A DNA stretch of 64,000 bases from Hyphomicrobiales bacterium (GTDB lineage: Bacteria > Pseudomonadota > Alphaproteobacteria > Rhizobiales > Rhizobiaceae). The notes under the pieces are model-generated. The model was not told the origin of the DNA. It saw only the letters and a list, made by a program, of their open reading frames with translations, and ran no database searches. Where the stretch lies: positions 1 to 64,000 of the forward strand of contig JAJFHU010000026.1 of assembly GCA_021775455.1 (NCBI GenBank). The letters are read 5' to 3'. The position numbers and the translations under genes were made by a program. This document shows positions 57,954 through 64,000 of this stretch, piece by piece. Numbering within the stretch: position 1 is the stretch's first letter; each line of letters opens with the position of its first letter.

Positions 57954-58964
57954 TCATTCGCCAAATTTCCCGTTCCAGGTTGGAAACAGATCATTTTCAT
58001 CTTCCTTGGCTTCGAATATGCCCCTTGCAATGGCTCTGGACAAAACACTGGCTCCCATTGCACCCAACTCAGTCCAGTCCTGATCTACTGGCGAGATCTT
58101 GCTGCCACCAGTTGCAAGACCAAATACAAGATCGCCATCAAACGGTGTATGAGCGGGCCAAATTGCCCGGGTAATACCATCATGTGCAGCAATGCAAAAC
58201 CGCTTTACCTGTGATTTGGTCAGCAAGGCGTCGGTTGCAATGATGGCAATGGTGGTGTTCTGACCGCTTTGTGACCATTTTGACAGTTTGGTTATTACTT
58301 CATCGGCCTGGCTCGGCAATTCGGGCGGAAATCCGAATCCACCAAATTCTCCATCAATTTCAAACGGTGCGGCCCAAAAGTTCCGGGAGTCGCCAATCAT
58401 CGGGGATCCAAGTGCATTTACAGCTACAAGCGCTGAGACAGTTATACCGTTTTCAAGAAAAGCGGAGGCTGTCCCCAATCCACCTTTCAAACCGGCTACG
58501 GTTGCACCGTAACCCGCACCACATGTTCCGATATCGAATTCGAGTGCAGCAATTTTTGAGGCTTCATAACCCAAATCACGATAGGGTGGGTAAAGGCCCC
58601 AATCCTTGTTTCCACCGTTCAACAAGTCAAACAAGATTGCACCGGGTACGATTGGAATGACCGCATCACCAATGGAGTATCCGCGCCCGTTCTCGCGAAG
58701 GTATGCCTGAACTCCGGACGCTGCGTCCAATCCGAAGGCAGACCCACCGGAAAGCACCAAACCATCGACATGATCTACAGTATTCTCAGGTTCAAGAAGC
58801 TGGATATCTCTTGTACCAGGCCCCCCCCCAAGAACTGCGACAGATGCAATCGTTGGTTCATCGCACAAAACAACGCTAACACCACTTTTCAGGCTTTGAT
58901 CGTGAAGATTGCCGACCATTAACCCAGAAACATCCGTCAGAGAATTCCGCTTTCCAGTTATCAT
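57954..58964 (-). CDS. P1 family (DmpA/NylC-like) N-terminal nucleophile peptidase
   Basis: A 336-residue member of peptidase family S58/P1, the DmpA L-aminopeptidase and NylC nylon-oligomer hydrolase group. These are made as a precursor and cut themselves into two chains, freeing a catalytic Ser or Thr. The probable cut is N236-T237 in SGQNTTIAIIATDA, as in the NylC type with threonine nucleophile. N-terminal family motifs are LTDVSGLMVG, VAVLGGGPGTRD and GLVLSGGSAFGLDAA. No signal peptide, so cytoplasmic. Its ATG overlaps the binding-protein stop (ATGA). Substrate unknown: small amides or peptides. A 9-G run encodes G46-G48. Confidence 0.9.
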   Translation of the reverse strand: MITGKRNSLTDVSGLMVGNLHDQSLKSGVSVVLCDEPTIASVAVLGGGPGTRDIQLLEPENTVDHVDGLVLSGGSAFGLDAASGVQAYLRENGRGYSIGDAVIPIVPGAILFDLLNGGNKDWGLYPPYRDLGYEASKIAALEFDIGTCGAGYGATVAGLKGGLGTASAFLENGITVSALVAVNALGSPMIGDSRNFWAAPFEIDGEFGGFGFPPELPSQADEVITKLSKWSQSGQNTTIAIIATDALLTKSQVKRFCIAAHDGITRAIWPAHTPFDGDLVFGLATGGSKISPVDQDWTELGAMGASVLSRAIARGIFEAKEDENDLFPTWNGKFGE

Positions 58965-60097
58965 TGGGTTTCTGGTTCCAATTCAGGTGTATTGTTTAAC
59001 GGCCGAAATGCTTCGCCGTCCCATCGATGAAGTACATACCGATTAATGGCGTTTTTACCATTGTTGGTGAATCTAATCGTCCCAATGACCGTATCGAACT
59101 GCTTGTTTTGCAAATTATAGGTCGTTTCTTCAGGCGTTTTGGATAGTACCGAAATTGCAATCTGTATCGAAGCATATCCAGCAAACGCCGTTGCACCAGG
59201 ATCAACAGACTGACTTTCCAACCCTGACAGTAGTAACTCCGCATCATGATTATTCGCACTAAGCGGCTGCGCGATTGCCATGACACCGGGTTCAATTTGG
59301 TCTGCGTCCAATAACCAGGGTAGAACCATCAATGCCTCGCCTGAAGCAAGTTCCAGAGGAATACCCAATTCCTTTGTATTCTTGGCAATTGTCACTATGT
59401 CCTCAACTTCAGTCGCTGCGATGTATGCGGCGTCCACACCGGACCTTTGTAGCCGCCGCACCAAACCAGCCTGTGTAGATTGTGCCGTCCGAAAATTGTC
59501 TACATATGCTGGCTTGGCGCCAAGCTCTTCCATTTTAGCCCGCATCACATCAGAAAATGTGCGGCCGTAAATGGTACCGTCATCGATAATTGCGAATGGT
59601 TTATCCCGCCACAGGATCGATAGTTGCTCTGCAGCTGCAAGGGCCGGATCATCATCTCCGGGAGACATCCGCCATATGTTCCATTCCTCGCGTTCACGAT
59701 CCTTAATCAATCGAATTGAACGAGCCCCGGCTATCAGAATCGGCACTCCGGATGATCTGAGCATGTTTGCAGCAATTATCGCCGGTTCATTACACAGATA
59801 ACCGACTGCTATTTTGATATGTTTTTCAATCAAGTCTTGGGCTGCCAATTGTCCAAGTTCAGGATCACACCCGTCATCCACAACCATTAAATCGTGATCG
59901 TGGCCATATTTCTTCATGGCCAGATTTGCTCCGATTAAGAATTGTTCAGAAAGGACAGCATTTTTGCCGCCCAAAGGTAGCGAAACGCCAATCGTTGCAG
60001 CGTTTGCGGCGGACACGATTGCCAACGCGTGCATTACGATGCCGGCAAACAAGTATCTAAAACGCTGTAAGTTTGATTGAGACAATGAGTTCAGCAT
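58961..60097 (-). CDS. Periplasmic substrate-binding protein, branched-chain amino acid type (orphan)
   Basis: A 378-residue type I periplasmic-binding-fold protein (Peripla_BP_6/LivK-like) with a signal peptide cleaved near residue 33 (VSAANA-A). C77 (DDGCDPE) and C102 (YLCNEP) sit in equivalent places to the pair in the divergent gene, suggesting a disulfide. No permease or ATPase gene is nearby. It overlaps the P1 peptidase start by 4 bp, so the two are translationally coupled. Ligand unknown; amino acid, amide or aromatic compounds are typical of the fold. Confidence 0.87.
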   Translation of the reverse strand: MLNSLSQSNLQRFRYLFAGIVMHALAIVSAANAATIGVSLPLGGKNAVLSEQFLIGANLAMKKYGHDHDLMVVDDGCDPELGQLAAQDLIEKHIKIAVGYLCNEPAIIAANMLRSSGVPILIAGARSIRLIKDREREEWNIWRMSPGDDDPALAAAEQLSILWRDKPFAIIDDGTIYGRTFSDVMRAKMEELGAKPAYVDNFRTAQSTQAGLVRRLQRSGVDAAYIAATEVEDIVTIAKNTKELGIPLELASGEALMVLPWLLDADQIEPGVMAIAQPLSANNHDAELLLSGLESQSVDPGATAFAGYASIQIAISVLSKTPEETTYNLQNKQFDTVIGTIRFTNNGKNAINRYVLHRWDGEAFRPLNNTPELEPETQ

Positions 60098-60261
60098 GAG
60101 TGAAATTGGTTGACAAGATAGGGCAACCTAAAGCGGTAAAGGAAAATCAGCAATAGAAAGTCACCATTGGCTGCATGTCTAGCTTGCTACCTGTGACATA
60201 AGTCATTTAAATAAAGTTGAAATTCCCTTCTGGGATCACTTTGGGGCAAGGAGCAATAGAA

Positions 60262-61446
60262 TTGAAATTCAAAACAGCTTTTTTGGCAACTCTGCTTTGT
60301 GTAACTGGGTGGTTACCAGCATCCGCAGAAAATGAAGTTAAAATTGGTTTCCTTGCGGATTTGCATGGACCGGCGAAGGACTTTGCTTCTCCGATACGTG
60401 ATGCCGCTCACATGGCTTTGGTCCAAATTAATCAGCAAGGTGGTGTCCTTGGCGGAAAAAATGTTCAACTTGTCGCCAGAAATACCGGGTGCCTGGATCT
60501 GGATTTGGCTGTCAAATCAGCCAAATCACTAATTGCCGACGACCAGGTAACTGCCATACTAGGTGCGGTCTGTTCACCGGCGACCTACGAAGCTGCCAGG
60601 ATGGTATCGATCCCGAAAGGAGTGGTCATGGTCTCTCCATCATCGACGGCAGGAGCAATAACATCTCTTGTAGACGATGATTTATTATTTCGTACGACTC
60701 CGTCAGACACTGAGGAAATTTTTGAGTTTGCAAAATTACTAAAAATTGGATCTGCAATTGCTGTTGCCTACCCGGACAATGCTTGGGGTAAGGAGATATT
60801 CAATATATTGAAATCCCGGAAAATCGACTTTTCCGGATCTTATGGATATTCGCCGTTTGAAGCTAAAAAGGGGGCTTACTCCAAGGCTTTGACAAAACTT
60901 GCTGAAGAGGGGGCCAGGCAAATTGTGGTGGTCTCCCGAGATGGTGATGGAGGCGCTGCAATCCTCACTCAGGCAGTAAAATCGGAATTATTCGAAAAGT
61001 ACTTCGCGTCAAATGCCGCGATCGACTCAGGAAATCTCGAAAAATTTGATGGAAACCTGGCATTCGTGCAGGCATCTGTGGAAGTGCCGCCGGGTAATTT
61101 CCGCTATCGAAGGGCAGCCAAATTCCACGGATTTGATCCAACGTCACCATTTGCCGCAAACGCTTATGATGCTGCGTTTGTTCTGGCGCTTGCAATTCAG
61201 AAGGCCCGCTCAAGCGATTCCAAAGGACTTTCCGCTCATATCCGCTCGGTTGCAACGGCACCGGGAGAAGTAATTCTGCCCGGCCAGTGGCAGAAGGCTT
61301 TGCTATTGCTGGCGCAGGGAAAAGAAATCAATTACGAGGGTGCGTCGGGCCTTCTGGAATTTGATGAAGCCGGTGATGTAGGCATTAAATTCTCTGCTTT
61401 TGGCATTGTTGATGGCGTCTTGGCATCAAGCGGTGAAATAAATTGA
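60262..61446 (+). CDS. Second orphan periplasmic substrate-binding protein
   Basis: A 394-residue Peripla_BP_6 protein, a paralogue by fold of the divergent gene. The start is TTG 60262, preceded by AAGGAG at 60248-60253; it gives a clean signal peptide ending PASA before ENEVKIGFLADLHGP. An in-frame start at 60217 adds 15 unneeded residues. C77 (NTGCLD) and C104 (AVCSPA) mirror the cysteine pair of the other protein. The SSTAGAITS segment is a typical ligand-loop position. No transporter genes follow: next are an oxidoreductase and a VOC protein. Confidence 0.87.
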   Translation: MKFKTAFLATLLCVTGWLPASAENEVKIGFLADLHGPAKDFASPIRDAAHMALVQINQQGGVLGGKNVQLVARNTGCLDLDLAVKSAKSLIADDQVTAILGAVCSPATYEAARMVSIPKGVVMVSPSSTAGAITSLVDDDLLFRTTPSDTEEIFEFAKLLKIGSAIAVAYPDNAWGKEIFNILKSRKIDFSGSYGYSPFEAKKGAYSKALTKLAEEGARQIVVVSRDGDGGAAILTQAVKSELFEKYFASNAAIDSGNLEKFDGNLAFVQASVEVPPGNFRYRRAAKFHGFDPTSPFAANAYDAAFVLALAIQKARSSDSKGLSAHIRSVATAPGEVILPGQWQKALLLLAQGKEINYEGASGLLEFDEAGDVGIKFSAFGIVDGVLASSGEIN

Positions 61447-61482
61447 TCATGCAACATCTCCTATGAAGATAGCGGAACAGTT

Positions 61483-62457
61483 ATGAAAGCTGCTTGGTAT
61501 GAACGAAATGGCCCTGCGTCCTCCGTGCTGATTTTGGGCGAAAAACCGATACCCAAACCAGGAACCGGTGAAGTGCTCGTCCGACTGAAATCATCCGGTG
61601 TAAACCCATCGGACGTCAAATCGAGAGCAGGTCGGCCTCTTGTTGGCAATTTTGTCATACCACACAGTGATGGCGGCGGCTTGATAGAAGAAATCGGGGA
61701 AGGTGTTGAAAACAACAGGGTAGGTCAACGTGTCTGGATTTGGAATGGTCAGTGGCAAAGACACATGGGAACTGCGGCTGAATTTATATGCTTACCGTCC
61801 GAACAAGCTGTTGTGCTCCATGACAGCATAAACTTTGAAACCGCAGCATGCCTTGGTATTCCAGGATTGACCGCTGCGCATGCGGTCAATCTCGTTTTGG
61901 AAACCAGTGCGGATACCATACTTGTAACCGGAGCAGCTTCTTCAGTTGGCCATTATGCAACCCAGATGCTTGCTTTGGCAGGAAGAAGAGTAATTGGAAG
62001 CGCTTCTGGATCCAAACTCGATATCGTGTTGGATGCAGGTGCAGCAGAAGTCATAGATTACAAAACAGAAAAACTTGATAAACGCATAGGCGAACTGACC
62101 AACGGGCAGGGCGTGCCAGCCATTATCGATATGGATTTTTCTTCTACATCACTCTTGATTAATTCAGGCGCAATTGCCCCGCATGGAAATATCGTCTGTT
62201 ACGGCTCAAACGACATGGGCCAGATCGAAGTCCCATTCAGGGATTTGTTGTTCAAATCAATCTCTTTGAAGTTCATCCTTGTGTACCAATTGCTACCGTC
62301 GGATCGCCAAAAGGCAATCAAGCGTCTAGAGGAGTTTCTCCTCTCCGGGGGAGCCAAAACCCGAATAAGTCAAACTTTAACGCTTGAAGAAATCGCCAAG
62401 TCACATGAATTGGTTGAAAATGGCACTGCGAACGGAAATGTTGTCCTTTCGATTTGA
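61483..62457 (+). CDS. Zinc-independent quinone oxidoreductase-like MDR protein
   Basis: A 324-residue medium-chain dehydrogenase/reductase of the NADPH:quinone oxidoreductase type. It has a GroES-like N-terminal domain (GEVLVRLKSSGVNPSDVKSR) and a Rossmann domain with the nucleotide motif VTGAASSVGHYATQ near 148-160. The zinc-ligand residues of alcohol dehydrogenases are absent. It may reduce quinones or activated alkenes; the true substrate is unknown. It starts 36 bp after the binding protein. Confidence 0.88.
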   Translation: MKAAWYERNGPASSVLILGEKPIPKPGTGEVLVRLKSSGVNPSDVKSRAGRPLVGNFVIPHSDGGGLIEEIGEGVENNRVGQRVWIWNGQWQRHMGTAAEFICLPSEQAVVLHDSINFETAACLGIPGLTAAHAVNLVLETSADTILVTGAASSVGHYATQMLALAGRRVIGSASGSKLDIVLDAGAAEVIDYKTEKLDKRIGELTNGQGVPAIIDMDFSSTSLLINSGAIAPHGNIVCYGSNDMGQIEVPFRDLLFKSISLKFILVYQLLPSDRQKAIKRLEEFLLSGGAKTRISQTLTLEEIAKSHELVENGTANGNVVLSI

Positions 62458-62498
62458 AACCTCTTGTCTTTGGGAGTTTGATAAGGCACTCAACATTC

Positions 62499-63359
62499 AT
62501 GACAAAACTTGAACCTCGAAAACTTGATCATGTAGTGCTGCCGGTACCCGATTTGGATGTCGCGCGCGAACGCTTGAGCGCACTCGGATTTACTGTTGCA
62601 GAAGATGGTCGCCACAAGTTTGGAACCGAGAATTGTTGTGTTCATTTCGCAAATGGAACATTTCTTGAGCCACTTGCAATTGGTCATCGCGAAACTGTTG
62701 AAGCCAACATGCTGAAGGGAAACAATTTTCTCATTCGCGATGCAACTTATCGCTTTCGAAATGGTGACAATGGGTTTTCGATGGTCGTTTTCATTGGCGA
62801 AAATGCTCGTGCTGAGCGCAAGATGCTTCGTCAGGAAGGTTACCGCACCGGGAAAATGGTAACGGTCAAACGTCCGGGAGTTTACGCCAGGTCGGTATTT
62901 TCGATAGATGAGCGCGCACCAGATTTCAGTTGCTTCCTGTGTCAGTGGCTTGAAAAAGATTTGAAGAACCAAACGAAACTTGTTGGGCACGAAAATGGGG
63001 CTATGGGGATCAGCCGGGTAGTACTTTGCGAGATCGTTCCATCAGATTTTCAGTACTACTTGCAAATCGTAAGCGGCCAACGCGACGTTCAATCCCACTC
63101 CTTTGGCATGGACCAAAACTTACCCAACGCGGTATTGTCAGTTTTGACTCCGGTAGGAATGAAATCTTTCTATGGTGTTGATGATGCAACTGACGAACGA
63201 GGACTCAAGGCCAAAGCAATCGACATCGAAGTAAATAATTTGAAGACGGTCGAAAAGTTGCTGAAGAATAACAAGGTAGGGCATTTGCAAATTGGTGTGC
63301 GTCTAGTGGTTCCGCCAGCCCTGGGTCAAGGCTTCACCATCGCGTTTATGGAGAAATAG
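62499..63359 (+). CDS. VOC family (glyoxalase-like domain) protein
   Basis: A 286-residue protein of the glyoxalase-like VOC group. It begins RKLDHVVLPVPDLDVARERLSALGFTV, with H11-type metal ligand, followed by CCVHFANGTFLEPLAI. A second paired module follows (ISRVVLCEIVPSDFQYYLQIV). Such genes commonly lie next to kdsA in rhizobia, as here; the reaction is unknown. ATG 62499 is preferred over an in-frame TTG at 62454 that overlaps the previous stop. Confidence 0.82.
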   Translation: MTKLEPRKLDHVVLPVPDLDVARERLSALGFTVAEDGRHKFGTENCCVHFANGTFLEPLAIGHRETVEANMLKGNNFLIRDATYRFRNGDNGFSMVVFIGENARAERKMLRQEGYRTGKMVTVKRPGVYARSVFSIDERAPDFSCFLCQWLEKDLKNQTKLVGHENGAMGISRVVLCEIVPSDFQYYLQIVSGQRDVQSHSFGMDQNLPNAVLSVLTPVGMKSFYGVDDATDERGLKAKAIDIEVNNLKTVEKLLKNNKVGHLQIGVRLVVPPALGQGFTIAFMEK

Positions 63360-63360
63360 T

Positions 63361-64000
63361 TTGACCGCCGCAAACAGTGAAGTTCATGTGGGTTCTGCAG
63401 TATTTTCCAATAATCTGCCGTTATCCATTATCGCCGGACCATGCCAGCTGGAAAGCCGACAGCATGCATTCGACATGGCTGGCGCTCTGAAGGAATTAAC
63501 AAACGAGCTTGGTATCGGTTTTGTTTACAAATCCAGTTACGACAAAGCCAATCGAACCAGTATTAGCGCTACACGAGGATCTGGATTGGATGCTGCAATT
63601 TCCGTATTTGGCGATCTTCGCAAGGAAATGGATATTGCGGTTTTGACCGATGTTCACACTGAAGAGCAATGTGCAATTATTGCACCTCATGTGGATGTTT
63701 TACAAATTCCCGCTTTTTTATGTCGTCAGACCGATCTGCTCGTAGCTGCCGCAAATACCGGAAAAATCGTCAACGTTAAAAAGGGTCAGTTTTTGGCCCC
63801 TTGGGACATGAAAAATGTAGTGAAGAAAGTTACCGATAGCGGCAACAGCAATGTGCTGGTCACGGAGCGTGGAGCAAGTTTTGGCTACAACACGCTTGTA
63901 TCAGACATGCGCGCACTACCTATTATGGCGTCTGAGACGAAAGCACCAATCATCTTCGATGCAACCCATTCGGTGCAAAGTCCGGGAGGTTTGGGGGGAT
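63361..64000 (+). CDS. kdsA: 2-dehydro-3-deoxyphosphooctonate aldolase (KDO-8-P synthase), 3' truncated by the window
   Basis: Condenses phosphoenolpyruvate and arabinose 5-phosphate to KDO-8-phosphate for the lipopolysaccharide core. The first 213 codons are present. Motifs are IIAGPCQLES, YKSSYDKANRTS, VLTDVHTEEQC, LQIPAFLCRQTDLL, VNVKKGQFLAPWDM, VTERGASFGYN and FDATHSVQSPGG. C28 in AGPC (where E. coli has Asn) marks the metal-dependent class II enzyme. TTG 63361 is preceded by GGAGA at 63350-63354, directly after the VOC gene. The reading frame runs off the window end. Confidence 0.94.
   Translation, partial: MTAANSEVHVGSAVFSNNLPLSIIAGPCQLESRQHAFDMAGALKELTNELGIGFVYKSSYDKANRTSISATRGSGLDAAISVFGDLRKEMDIAVLTDVHTEEQCAIIAPHVDVLQIPAFLCRQTDLLVAAANTGKIVNVKKGQFLAPWDMKNVVKKVTDSGNSNVLVTERGASFGYNTLVSDMRALPIMASETKAPIIFDATHSVQSPGGLGG

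Overview
The window is a chromosomal core region of an alphaproteobacterium, very probably of the order Hyphomicrobiales (Rhizobiales). The evidence is the gene order. A nuoA-N operon runs into birA, rnj, mce, a DUF1467 gene, proS, lolC/D and dnaE. Then come rpsB-tsf-pyrH-frr-uppS-cdsA-rseP-bamA-lpxD-fabZ-lpxA-lpxI-lpxB. Next are gltA, gltX, comEC, lexA, moeA, moaC, trpC, trpD and a PpiD-like gene, and finally tpiA-secG-pyrG and kdsA. As I recall, rhizobial and Brucella-type chromosomes share this order. Other alphaproteobacterial marks are a short ProS, LpxI instead of LpxH, RNase J, and LexA boxes of the direct-repeat type GTTC-N7-GTTC. By eye the base composition is close to 50% GC, low for the order; I cannot name the species.

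Layout. 1-410: the 3' end of a receiver-domain gene and two tRNAs (Val-TAC, Asp-GTC) on the minus strand. 531-20051: one long plus-strand block, complex I (nuoA-N) followed by birA, rnj, mce and a small membrane protein. Extra genes sit inside the nuo operon: a GFA-family zinc protein between nuoC and nuoD, a lipoprotein between nuoD and nuoE, and a 61-codon ORF plus a DUF3291 gene between nuoF and nuoG. 20081-20230: a candidate minus-strand small RNA with its own terminator. 20421-28356: proS, lolC, lolD, a tiny SOS-boxed membrane peptide gene, dnaE and two small unknown genes. 28383-42187: translation factors, then isoprenoid/phospholipid and outer-membrane (BamA, lipid A) biogenesis.

42247-54028 is mostly minus strand: gltA, gltX, then (read from the right) ppiD-like, trpD, trpC, moaC, moeA and lexA. 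comEC lies on the plus strand between gltX and lexA. 54185-57145: tpiA, secG and pyrG on the plus strand. 57108-63359 is the most accessory-looking part. A minus-strand operon encodes a periplasmic binding protein, translationally coupled to a P1-family (NylC/DmpA-like) peptidase, then a DUF2259 secreted protein. Divergent from it is a second binding protein of the same fold, followed by a quinone-oxidoreductase-like enzyme and a VOC protein. kdsA is cut by the window edge.

Items most worth a second look: (1) a 32-codon single-membrane-span peptide gene with a perfect alphaproteobacterial LexA box in its promoter, a candidate SOS-induced division inhibitor analogous to Caulobacter SidA; (2) the binding protein/P1-peptidase operon with no transporter genes and a 9-G tract in the peptidase; (3) the minus-strand sRNA candidate upstream of proS; (4) a helix-hairpin-helix module shared at about 70% identity by the C-termini of NuoE and ribosomal protein S2; (5) a perfect 20-bp palindrome between ppiD and tpiA. 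I saw no insertion sequences, prophage, CRISPR array or origin.
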